Of a stretch of DNA of 64,000 nt, positions 57,111 through 64,000 are shown in pieces; positions within the stretch are counted from its first letter, which is position 1; the number at the start of each line of letters is the position of its first letter. The translations under genes were made by a program, and so were the position numbers. The notes under the pieces were generated by a model. That model was not told the DNA's origin. It saw nothing but the letters and a program-made list of their open reading frames with translations, and searched no databases. Where the stretch lies: positions 23,501 to 87,500 of the forward strand of contig JAJDYI010000026.1 in NCBI GenBank assembly GCA_022825235.1, given 5' to 3'. This DNA is from Alphaproteobacteria bacterium (GTDB lineage Bacteria > Pseudomonadota > Alphaproteobacteria > TMED109).

Positions 57111-57939
57111 CCGCACGCCCTCCCCACTCGGACCACGAGCCGTCGTAGACCGCCCAGTCGTCGCGACCGGTCAGCGTGAGGCCGAGGGCGAGAGTGCAGG
57201 CGCTGACTCCGGAACCGCAGGTGAAGACCGGCCGCTGGTCGCCCGTGACCCCGGCTGCCGCCAGCCGCGCCCGCAGCGCGTCAGGGGGCAGCATGCGGGG
57301 GCCGTCGAGCAGGGTCTGAAAGGGAAGGCTCACGCTGCCCGGCACGTGGCCGCCGCGCAGGCCGGGCCGCGGTTCCGGTTCGGTGCCGGCGAACCGTCCG
57401 GCACTGCGGGCGTCGACGAGCAGCTCTGCCGCCGTCGCGAGATTGGCGCGGACTGCCGCGAGGTCCCGGATCCGGGACGGGTCGAGGGCGGCGCGGAAGG
57501 TGCGGGGCACCGCCGCGGCCGGGCCCTTGACCAGGCTTCCGCCGGCCGCCGTCCAGGCCGGCAGGCCCCCGTCGAGGACCGACACGCGTTCATGGCCGAA
57601 CAGCCGGAACATCCACCACGCGCGGGGCGCGGTGCCGATTCCGTCGCTCGCATAGCAGACGACGTGGTCCCCGGTACCGACGCCGAGGGCCCCGACGGCG
57701 GTCGCAAACGCCTCGGCGCTCGGCACCATGTGGGGCAGCGGCGAATCCGGGTCGGCGATGCCGTCGATCGAGAAGAACGCCGCGCCGGGGATGTGGCCGA
57801 GCTCGAATTCGGCGGCGCCGTCGCGCCGGGTTGCGGGCATGTGCCAGGACGCGTCGAGCACGACCACGTCCGGCTGCTCGCAGGCCGCGCGCAGCCAGTC
57901 CGCGTCTACCAGCGGGGCGGCAGGGGCGCGGTCGCCCAC
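57091..57939 (-). CDS. sseA: 3-mercaptopyruvate sulfurtransferase (tandem rhodanese)
   Basis: A 282-residue two-domain rhodanese-fold enzyme that moves sulfane sulfur from 3-mercaptopyruvate to thiol acceptors or cyanide. The first, inactive domain has VVVLDASWHMP and GHIPGAAFFSIDGIAD; the second has LLVDARSAGRF and the active loop FTCGSGVSACTLAL. The CGSGVSA loop is the 3-MST type, not the CRKGVT of thiosulfate sulfurtransferase. The GTG at 57939 sits one base after the cysK stop, and its end overlaps metC. Confidence 0.94.
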   Translation of the reverse strand: MGDRAPAAPLVDADWLRAACEQPDVVVLDASWHMPATRRDGAAEFELGHIPGAAFFSIDGIADPDSPLPHMVPSAEAFATAVGALGVGTGDHVVCYASDGIGTAPRAWWMFRLFGHERVSVLDGGLPAWTAAGGSLVKGPAAAVPRTFRAALDPSRIRDLAAVRANLATAAELLVDARSAGRFAGTEPEPRPGLRGGHVPGSVSLPFQTLLDGPRMLPPDALRARLAAAGVTGDQRPVFTCGSGVSACTLALGLTLTGRDDWAVYDGSWSEWGGRADVPVAS

Positions 57940-57940
57940 C

Positions 57941-58960
57941 TCACGCCTCTCCTTCGAGCCACGGTGGTACCGGGAGGCCGCGCTCGGTCAGGAAGGACGG
58001 ATTGAAGAGCTTGGAGGCGTACCGGGTTCCGTGGTCGCACAGCATGGTGACCACGACGTGCCCGCGCCCGAGGTCGCGCGCGACCCGCTCGGCGCCCGCG
58101 ATGTTGATGCCGGTCGATCCCCCGAGCAGGAGCCCCTCTTCGGTCGCCAGCGCGAAGATGGCGCGGAGCGCTTCTTCGTCCGTCACCTGCAGCGAGTCGT
58201 CGATGCGCGCATCCTCGAGGTTGCCCGTCACCCGGCCCTGCCCAATCCCCTCGGTGATCGACGTGCCGTCCGCCTTCGGGGTGCCGGTCTGGACCCAGGC
58301 ATGCATCCCCGAACCCGTGGGATCCGCGAGCACCGCCCGCACCTCGGGATTCCGTGCCTTGAGGCCGTCGGCGACGCCCGCCAGCGTGCCCCCGGTGCCG
58401 ATGGCGCTCACGAACGCGTCGACCTTCCCGTCGGTCTGCTCCCAGATTTCCGGCGCCGTGGATTCCCGGTGCGCCTGGCGGTTCGCGGGGTTGTCGAACT
58501 GGTTGGCCCAGACGGCGCCGTTCGGCAGGCTGGCCGCGAGCTCTTCCGCGAGCCGGCCCGAATAGCGGATGTAGTTGCCGGGGTCCGCGTACGGGACCGC
58601 CGGCACGAGCCGGAGACTGGCGCCGATCGTCCGGAGGGCGCTTTTCTTCTCCTCGCTCTGCGTCTCCGGCATCACGATCACCGTCCGGTAGCCCATGGCG
58701 CTGCCGATCACGGTCAGGCCGATCCCGGTGTTCCCTGCCGTCCCCTCGACGATGGTGCCGCCCGGGCGCAGCAGGCCGCGCCGTTCGGCGTCCCGGATGA
58801 TCCAGAGCGCCGCCCGGTCCTTGATCGACTGGCCGGGGTTCAGGAACTCGGCCTTGCCGAGGATCTCGCAGCCCGTCTCGTCGGAGAGGCGCCGCAGGCG
58901 GATGAGCGGCGTATTGCCAACGAGATCCGCGACGCTCGCCGCGGGTGAACCGGATGGCAT
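57941..58960 (-). CDS. cysK: Cysteine synthase (O-acetylserine sulfhydrylase) family PLP enzyme
   Basis: A 339-residue beta-family PLP enzyme making cysteine from O-acetylserine and sulfide. Landmarks are VGNTPLIRLRRLS, FLNPGQSIKDRAALWII (Schiff-base Lys), EGTAGNTGIGLTVIG (substrate loop), SAIGTGGTLAGVADGL (phosphate cup) and GGSTGINIAGAERVA. It resembles the CysK/CBS-like group with a longer insert around WANQFDNPANRQAH. The ATG at 58960 is chosen because AGGAGG lies nine bases upstream; the ATG at 58969 touches the same AGGAGG. It heads the coupled block with sseA and metC. Confidence 0.92.
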   Translation of the reverse strand: MPSGSPAASVADLVGNTPLIRLRRLSDETGCEILGKAEFLNPGQSIKDRAALWIIRDAERRGLLRPGGTIVEGTAGNTGIGLTVIGSAMGYRTVIVMPETQSEEKKSALRTIGASLRLVPAVPYADPGNYIRYSGRLAEELAASLPNGAVWANQFDNPANRQAHRESTAPEIWEQTDGKVDAFVSAIGTGGTLAGVADGLKARNPEVRAVLADPTGSGMHAWVQTGTPKADGTSITEGIGQGRVTGNLEDARIDDSLQVTDEEALRAIFALATEEGLLLGGSTGINIAGAERVARDLGRGHVVVTMLCDHGTRYASKLFNPSFLTERGLPVPPWLEGEA

Positions 58961-58965
58961 GGGAT

Positions 58966-59817
58966 TCATCCTCCTGCCGGCGGACCCCCTCCGCCCGGGC
59001 GGCGCCGGAGCATGCCGCGCTGCGGGTCGTACCCGAGCACGGCGGCCGAGAGGAACACGATCGTGCAGGCCACGGTCACGATGAGGCTGGTCCAGTGGAT
59101 CTGGCCCTGGCTGGCCCAGCGCACGAGCTCGACCCCGTACGTGAACGGGTTGAACTGGGCCAGCCACCAGACTACCTCGGCGCCGTTTTCCAGGAGGCGC
59201 CACAACGGATACAGCGCGCTGGAGATGAAGAACATCGGGAAGATGACGAAGTTCATGGTGCCGGCGAAGTTCTCGAGCTGACGGATGTGGACGGACAGCG
59301 CCAGGCCGGCGGCCCCCAGCAGCAGTCCGAACAGCACCGCGGCGGGAAACATCCAGACCCAGCCCAGCAAGGGGGTATTGAGGCTGATCTGCAGGCCGAT
59401 CAGCGGCAGGCACACGATCAGGAATACGTACACCTGGAGAATCGACAGCATGGTGCCCGCGAACAGCTTGGCGGTCAGCAGGTACCAGCGCGGCAGCGGG
59501 GCGGTCAGCAGCAGCCGCATGACGCCCATCTCGCGGTCGTACACCATCGACAGCGACGACTGCATCCCGCTGAACAGCAGGACCATGCCGATGAGACCAG
59601 GGACGATGTACTCGAAGTAGTTGACGCTCTGCACCGGGTACGGACTCACGATTCCCGGATCGATTCCCTTGGTCGAGCCGATCCCGGCCGCGAACACGAA
59701 CAGCCAGAGTGCCGGTCGAACGAACGCCGAGAGCAGGCGTCCGCGCTGCTGGAAGAATTTCACGACCTCGCGGGCGGTCAGTCCGACGAGGGCACGGAGT
59801 GCGTGGCTGGCGGTCAT
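58966..59817 (-). CDS. ABC-2 type permease (PedC-like, PQQ-dependent alcohol system)
   Basis: A 283-residue ABC-2 exporter permease with six predicted helices. Landmarks are LTAREVVKFFQQRGRLLSAFVRPALWLFVFAAG, the family signature SLSMVYDREMGVMRLLLTAPLPRW, and FPMFFISSALYPLW, typical of this fold. The neighbours match the set found with quinoprotein alcohol dehydrogenases, where it pairs with the ATPase encoded at 62.0-62.8 kb. The ATG at 59817 overlaps the binding-protein stop (ATGA). Substrate and direction are uncertain. It lies six bases before the cysK start and may be the last gene of the transporter unit. Confidence 0.85.
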   Translation of the reverse strand: MTASHALRALVGLTAREVVKFFQQRGRLLSAFVRPALWLFVFAAGIGSTKGIDPGIVSPYPVQSVNYFEYIVPGLIGMVLLFSGMQSSLSMVYDREMGVMRLLLTAPLPRWYLLTAKLFAGTMLSILQVYVFLIVCLPLIGLQISLNTPLLGWVWMFPAAVLFGLLLGAAGLALSVHIRQLENFAGTMNFVIFPMFFISSALYPLWRLLENGAEVVWWLAQFNPFTYGVELVRWASQGQIHWTSLIVTVACTIVFLSAAVLGYDPQRGMLRRRPGGGGPPAGG

Positions 59818-61037
59818 GAGGGCTGCTCTGGAGCCGCGAACTGGCGGCAATCGCTGGTGCGCCGGTCCCGGCCCAGCGTGTCAAGGTCGTTGGTCTGGTG
59901 GACGAAACCCGCGAGCGGAGCCACCGCCGTCACCCAGTCCTCCGTCGCGAGCATAATCGGTTGGCGGAGCTGCCCGTTCCAGGGGCGGAACGACAGCGCC
60001 GGCCCCTTCGAGCCGTCAAGGCGGAAGTCGGGCCCGAGCAGGTACGCGTGCAGGTCGTGCGAGGCGGTGGAGGCGGTCCGCACGATGGCCTCTCCGATGG
60101 CCCGGATCGCGACCCAAGCCGCCCAGTCAGTGCCTTCCATGCGCCGTCCGGTCTGCCGCTCGAAGCGGCCATGGACCTGCGGGGCGCCGTGCCGGAGGTA
60201 GCTCCAGTGCCACGGGGTCGGCCGCAGTCCCGCGGCCCCGGTCACTGCGGCGGGATCCTGGGTGGAATAGGGGACGGAGCGCGCAAACTCCCGGTCGATA
60301 TCGGCGACGAACACCGCTTCATAATCTGCGCGGCCGGTCAAGAGGTCGAGGTCGTTGCGGTCGCGCATCCGCGGGTCGTTGGACAGAACGAAGGTCCGCT
60401 CCTCGTCGATCTTGAGCCCGTACGTGCTGGCGGCGTGCCGGAACGCCTCGACCGTCCGCGCGTCTTCCTCGAGCGGACCCTGCAGTACGAGCACCTCGTT
60501 CCAGTTCCGGGCGACCAGGTACTGTGCCGCCGCGTCCGCGAGCATCTGGCGGCTGGGAGCGGTGTGGAGGAGGTGGGCGGCACAGGCCTCCCCGCGCAGA
60601 CGGTCGTCAACGGCGGAGACGTTGATCAGGATGACGTCCTGGTCGAGCGTTGCTGCCGCCACGTCGCGCAGCGCCGCTCCCGGCGCATCGATGAGGAAGA
60701 CGAAGGCACCGGTCTCGGCCCGGATCGCCTCGAGGGCGGCAGGAAGGCCGTCCGCGTCGGCCACCCGCTCCGCCCGCAGCGTGAACTGCACGCCGGCGCG
60801 GCGTCCGAAGGCCCGGATATCGGCCACGCCCATTTCGGCGCCGGCCATCGGACGGAGGTCGACGCGGTTGGTTTCCGATCGGATATCCACTGGATGGACG
60901 CCCCAGCGCGTGTAGCGAATGTCGTCAGCTAGGTCGAGATAGCCGAAGGTGAATGCCGGCCGTTCCTCGGCCGCCGCTGCCGAACAGAGCAGCAGCGCCG
61001 CCAATAGGCCGGCGGCCCGGCGCGTTGCCACTGTCAC
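59814..61037 (-). CDS. Periplasmic ABC substrate-binding protein (PQQ-associated type)
   Basis: A 407-residue exported protein with a signal peptide (TRRAAGLLAALLLCSAAAA, then EER). It resembles branched-chain-amino-acid-type binding proteins in the second half (WVAIRAIGEAIVR) and the group known beside PQQ-dependent alcohol dehydrogenases, which starts FTFGYLDLADDIRYTRWGVHPV. A receptor-like lobe (INVSAVDDRLRGEACAAHLLHTAPS) is present. The ligand is unknown; in related systems a lanthanide or PQQ-linked role has been proposed. The GTG at 61037 lies eight bases after the beta-propeller stop. Confidence 0.85.
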   Translation of the reverse strand: MTVATRRAAGLLAALLLCSAAAAEERPAFTFGYLDLADDIRYTRWGVHPVDIRSETNRVDLRPMAGAEMGVADIRAFGRRAGVQFTLRAERVADADGLPAALEAIRAETGAFVFLIDAPGAALRDVAAATLDQDVILINVSAVDDRLRGEACAAHLLHTAPSRQMLADAAAQYLVARNWNEVLVLQGPLEEDARTVEAFRHAASTYGLKIDEERTFVLSNDPRMRDRNDLDLLTGRADYEAVFVADIDREFARSVPYSTQDPAAVTGAAGLRPTPWHWSYLRHGAPQVHGRFERQTGRRMEGTDWAAWVAIRAIGEAIVRTASTASHDLHAYLLGPDFRLDGSKGPALSFRPWNGQLRQPIMLATEDWVTAVAPLAGFVHQTNDLDTLGRDRRTSDCRQFAAPEQPS

Positions 61038-61044
61038 GACGGCG

Positions 61045-62022
61045 TCAGTCCCGGATTCGAACGGTGTGGGGCGTGCGACCCACCGCAACCGAGCGGGTGG
61101 CGCGGTTCGCCTCGGTATCGATCACGGAGATGTCGTCGCTGGCGCCGTTGGTGACGATTAGCTTGGAATCATCGCTGGTCAGGGCCGCGCCCCAGACCCG
61201 GCTGCCGGCGAGAATGTACGTCTCCACTGTCCGGGAGGCGACATCCACGCGCGCCACGTGCCAGGCCCGACCGAGGGTCACGAAGGCGGTCTTCCCGTCC
61301 TGCGTCATCACCAGGTCCACGGGCGTGATGTCGGCCTCGCGCAGCCCCCTCTTCTCGAAGCGGATCGTGTCGGTGACCTGCAGGGTTTCCGCGTCGATGA
61401 TGCTGACGGTTCCGCCGAGCTCGTTGGTGACCCAGTACTCGCGACCGTCCGGGGTGAACGCGCCGCGCCGGGGCCGGTTTCCGACCAGGACGTCGGCCAG
61501 GATGACGCCCTCCCAGGGATCGATCACGGCGACCGTGTTGGTGGCTTCCGCCGTGACGAAAACCCGCTTGCCGTCCGGCGTGAAGGTCACCCCTTCCGGC
61601 TCGATTCCCACATCCTCGATGACCGTGCGGATGGTGCCGCTCGCAATGTCGATGACCGTGGCCTCGGCGTCGTCCTCGTTGGAGACGACGAGGATCTCGC
61701 CCGTGGGGTCGATGTCGAAGATCTCGGGGTCGTCCCCGGTCTCGATGTGGCCCGTGATGGTCTTGGTCTCGAGATCGAGCACCTCGATGCGGTCGGCCTC
61801 GCTCGCGGCGATGAACAGCTTGCTGCCGTCAGGGCTGAAGCGGAGGTCGCGCGGGCGGCCGCCAGTCTCGATCACGTGCTCGATGTCGAGCGTGTCCGAA
61901 TCGAGCACGACCACCGTGTCATTGCCCTCGTTGCTCACGTAGATCTCGCCGCCGTGCGCCGGGAGCGCCAGTCCCAGCGCCAACATCAGCGCAGTCGGTC
62001 CCATCAACGACCACCGGGGCAT
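61045..62022 (-). CDS. YVTN-family beta-propeller exported protein
   Basis: A 325-residue secreted protein with a signal peptide (LMGPTALMLALGLALPAHG, then GEI). It has repeated YVTN-like blades: IYVSNEGNDTVVVLDSDTLD, LFIAASEADRIEVLDLETKT, LVVSNEDDAEATVIDIASGT, VFVTAEATNTVAVIDPWEG, YWVTNELGGTVSIIDAETL. About seven blades, each 40 residues, would close a propeller. Such proteins accompany the PQQ-linked ABC genes and may bind a cofactor, metal or dehydrogenase. The ATG at 62022 shares a base with the upstream TGA (TGATG), with GGAGA upstream. Confidence 0.9.
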   Translation of the reverse strand: MPRWSLMGPTALMLALGLALPAHGGEIYVSNEGNDTVVVLDSDTLDIEHVIETGGRPRDLRFSPDGSKLFIAASEADRIEVLDLETKTITGHIETGDDPEIFDIDPTGEILVVSNEDDAEATVIDIASGTIRTVIEDVGIEPEGVTFTPDGKRVFVTAEATNTVAVIDPWEGVILADVLVGNRPRRGAFTPDGREYWVTNELGGTVSIIDAETLQVTDTIRFEKRGLREADITPVDLVMTQDGKTAFVTLGRAWHVARVDVASRTVETYILAGSRVWGAALTSDDSKLIVTNGASDDISVIDTEANRATRSVAVGRTPHTVRIRD

Positions 62023-62795
62023 CACAACGTCTCCTTGGTCTGACTGTTCGTCGTGAAATGTACCAGCGTGTCGTGAAGGTTGGAAAGTCCGGCCCGGCTG
62101 ACCAGCTCGCCCGGTTCGCCCGCCTGCCGGATGGTGCCGCGATGAAGCATGATCACGTGGTCCGCCACCTCGGCCTCATCGACCAGGTGGGTGGCCCACA
62201 GGACCGCCATGGACCGCTCGCGCTTGAGTTCGAGCACGTACTCGAGGAGGTCGCTCCGGCTGGGCGGATCCAGCCCGACGGTCGGCTCGTCCATCAGCAG
62301 GATGCTGGGTTCGTGCAGGAGCGAACGGGCGAGTTCGACGCGGCGGCGCTGACCGCCGGAGAGACTGCGCGCCCGGTCGTCGACGCGGTCTTCCAGATCG
62401 ACCTGGCGGAGTTCGTGCTCGGTGCGCCGGCGGATCTCGGAACGGCTGAGGCCGTGCAGCCGGCCGTGAAAGGCGAGATTCTCGCCGACGGTGAGATCGA
62501 GATCGAGGGTTGCCTGTTGGAAGACGAAACCGATCGAGGAGAGCGCCTTGACGGCGTCACGGCGCATGTCGAAGCCGCGCACGCGCACGGTGCCGGAGTC
62601 GGGCACGAACAGGCCCGCCAGCAACTGAAAGAGCGTCGTCTTCCCGGCGCCGTTGGGCCCGAGGAGCGACACGTACTGGCCGGGCTGTATGGCAAACGAG
62701 ACGCCCTTGAGAGCCGGTCGGCTGCCGTAGCTCTTGGAGACGTCCTCGATCACGAGAAGCGGATCGTTGCCGGCGGCGGGCTCAGGTGCGGTCAT
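62022..62795 (-). CDS. ABC transporter ATP-binding protein (PQQ-associated type)
   Basis: A 257-residue ATPase. Walker A is LGPNGAGKTTLFQLL, Q-loop FQQATLDLDLTV, signature LSGGQRRRVELARSLL, Walker B ILLMDEPTVGLDPPSR and the His switch WATHLVDEA. The sequence fits the ABC-2/drug-export ATPase class and the group found next to the PedC-like permease. The ATG at 62795 overlaps the following ATPase gene (ATGA). It likely powers the ABC-2 permease at 59 kb, with binding protein and propeller in between. Confidence 0.92.
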   Translation of the reverse strand: MTAPEPAAGNDPLLVIEDVSKSYGSRPALKGVSFAIQPGQYVSLLGPNGAGKTTLFQLLAGLFVPDSGTVRVRGFDMRRDAVKALSSIGFVFQQATLDLDLTVGENLAFHGRLHGLSRSEIRRRTEHELRQVDLEDRVDDRARSLSGGQRRRVELARSLLHEPSILLMDEPTVGLDPPSRSDLLEYVLELKRERSMAVLWATHLVDEAEVADHVIMLHRGTIRQAGEPGELVSRAGLSNLHDTLVHFTTNSQTKETL

Positions 62796-63586
62796 GGGGT
62801 CGAATGTCCGGGATCGGTCGTGGCACCCGCCAGGCCGGCGAGCAGGCCACCGTGCCGGTCCAGAAGACCGGTGCGAAAGGCATGGATGGCGGGACTGTCA
62901 GGGGTCCGCGGCCGGGCCAGGTCCACCGCTACATCCTGCACGACGCAGGAAGGCGGCTGCGACAGGAACAGGATCCGGTCCCCGAGGAAGATAGCCTCGT
63001 TCAGGTCGTGGGTCACGAACAGCACGGTGGTCGGCTGGGCCTGCCACAGGTCGAGGAGGATCTCGCGCAGTCGGTTGCCGACCGGCTGGTCCAGCGAGAC
63101 GAACGGCTCGTCGAGCAGCAGCAGGGCGGGCCGGATGGCAAACGCGCGCGCGAGCGCGACCCGGCGGCGCTGCCCGCCCGACAGTCGCGTCGGGTAGGCC
63201 TCGAGGTAACTTCCGAGCTCCATGCGTTCCAGCAGCCGGACGCCGCGCCCCTCGGCACGGGCGTCGGGGTCGAGCACGATGTCGACGTTGTCACGCACGC
63301 TCATCCAGGGCAGCAGGCGCGGGGTCTGGAACATGTAGCTGACCGCTGGGCGCGGCCCCGCGTCGTCGGCGGGAATGCCCACCGAGCCGTCGACGTCATG
63401 GTCGAGTCCGGCGGCGATGTTGAGCAGGGTGGTCTTGCCGCAGCCTGAAGGCCCCAGGAGACAGCAGAACTGGCCGACCGGCACGTCGAAGCGCAGGTTC
63501 TCGATCGCCGTGTGCGGCGGCGTCCGACCATCGCCCTCGAACCGCTTGCGGCGAATGTCGACGCTGAGGCCCGCGGTTACCGCCAT
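62792..63586 (-). CDS. NitT/TauT-type ABC transporter ATP-binding protein
   Basis: A 264-residue ATPase of the nitrate/sulfonate/taurine import class. Walker A is LGPSGCGKTTLLNIAAG, Q-loop FQTPRLLPWMSV (the TPRLLPW form typical of this class), signature LSGGQRRRVALARAF, Walker B LLLLDEPFVSLDQ and His switch VTHDLNEA. The C-terminus is a short extension. The ATG at 63586 overlaps the permease stop by 10 bases. It pairs with that permease; the substrate-binding protein is presumably beyond the right edge. Confidence 0.92.
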   Translation of the reverse strand: MAVTAGLSVDIRRKRFEGDGRTPPHTAIENLRFDVPVGQFCCLLGPSGCGKTTLLNIAAGLDHDVDGSVGIPADDAGPRPAVSYMFQTPRLLPWMSVRDNVDIVLDPDARAEGRGVRLLERMELGSYLEAYPTRLSGGQRRRVALARAFAIRPALLLLDEPFVSLDQPVGNRLREILLDLWQAQPTTVLFVTHDLNEAIFLGDRILFLSQPPSCVVQDVAVDLARPRTPDSPAIHAFRTGLLDRHGGLLAGLAGATTDPGHSTP

Positions 63587-64000
63587 CGCGTGCACCGCCG
63601 TTCCAGTGGTGCCATGACCCCGTACTCGATCACCATCATGACCACGACGAACGCCAACGTGTAGGCGAGCACCGCGGCGATGTCGAACAGCTGGAAGAAC
63701 TCGTGGAGCTTGAAGCCGACACCGTTGCTCCGTCCCAGCAGTTCCACCACGAGGACGATCTTCCAGATCAGGGCGATGCCGCCGCGGGCCGCGGCCATGA
63801 CGTATGGGTAGAGCTGCGGCAGGAAGAACCTGAGGAAGGTCGTCCGCCGGTCGACCCGGAACACCCGTGCGACGTCCAGCAGTTCCCGGTCGACCGCCCG
63901 GGTGCCCTCGCGCACCGTGACCACGACGTTGGGGATCTTGTTGAGGGCCACGGCGACGATGGCGGCCACCTCCGTGAGGCCGAACCAGACGTAGCAGAGG
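63577..64000 (-). CDS. NitT/TauT-type ABC transporter permease (N-terminus beyond the window)
   Basis: The C-terminal part of an importer permease; the frame stays open to the right edge, so the start is outside. The membrane-inserted EAA-type loop is RELLDVARVFRVDRRTTFLRFFLPQLYPYVMAAARGG, which couples to the ATPase. Helices such as GIALIWKIVLVVELLG and VLAYTLAFVVVMMVIEYGV follow. It ends in a TAA that overlaps the ATPase start. Typical TauC/SsuC-like proteins are about 250-270 residues, so roughly half is missing. Confidence 0.88.
   Translation of the reverse strand, partial: LCYVWFGLTEVAAIVAVALNKIPNVVVTVREGTRAVDRELLDVARVFRVDRRTTFLRFFLPQLYPYVMAAARGGIALIWKIVLVVELLGRSNGVGFKLHEFFQLFDIAAVLAYTLAFVVVMMVIEYGVMAPLERRCTRWR

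Overview
The window is GC-rich (about two thirds G+C by eye) and tightly packed, with many 1-4 base start/stop overlaps (ATGA, GTGA, TTGA, TGATG). It looks like the chromosome of an alphaproteobacterium, perhaps Rhodospirillales-like. Supporting signs are the mdh-sucC-sucD-sucA-sucB-lpdA operon, a small NDUFS4-type complex I subunit, the rpe / heparinase-like / purH block, the YbbN-LON-Trm112-DUF971 run and tRNAs with encoded CCA. The species call is inference. There is no rRNA, CRISPR array or complete insertion sequence.

Layout. (1) 1-7.1 kb is sparse and accessory-like: a secreted SGNH esterase, a mandelate-racemase-type enzyme, a frameshifted monooxygenase remnant, a lone ClpP-like serine protease in an AT-richer island, and a VOC/GST pair. 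(2) 7.5-19 kb is housekeeping: rpe, heparinase-like, a KAS III, cysQ, purH, an amidase and a UbiH-type hydroxylase, then a minus-strand coupled run (ybbN, LON-domain, Trm112-like, DUF971, methyltransferase) and tRNA-Gly. (3) 19-28.7 kb holds egtD, a variant Mug glycosylase, an arsR-arsC-aqpS arsenic operon with an apparently leaderless arsR, small proteins, two DMT exporters, moaB and a lytic transglycosylase. (4) 28.9-33.5 kb holds a two-subunit CoA transferase, tRNA-Arg, tRNA-Pro, a complex I subunit and egtB-egtC. (5) 33.9-47.7 kb holds the TCA operon, an SDR, xerC, a transaldolase-like aldolase and priA. (6) 47.7-64 kb is almost entirely minus strand: a dehydratase/aldolase/SDR cassette, a TPP enzyme coupled to modABC, a short ModE with a ModE-type operator, a sulfur block (cysK, sseA, metC, DUF192 protein), and a transporter locus cut off by the right edge.

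How the genes work together. Ergothioneine synthesis is represented by egtD at 19 kb and egtBC at 32 kb, with no egtA or egtE seen. Molybdenum handling is represented by moaB, modABC and modE. Arsenate would enter, be reduced by ArsC and leave as arsenite through AqpS. The right-edge locus combines an ABC-2 exporter permease, a periplasmic binding protein, a YVTN beta-propeller and an ATPase, followed by a NitT/TauT-type ATPase and permease. This gene set is known from PQQ-dependent alcohol dehydrogenase systems (the ped type) and is reminiscent of lanthanide-uptake (lut-type) loci. It is the most promising region for undescribed biology, but the diagnostic dehydrogenase is not inside the window.
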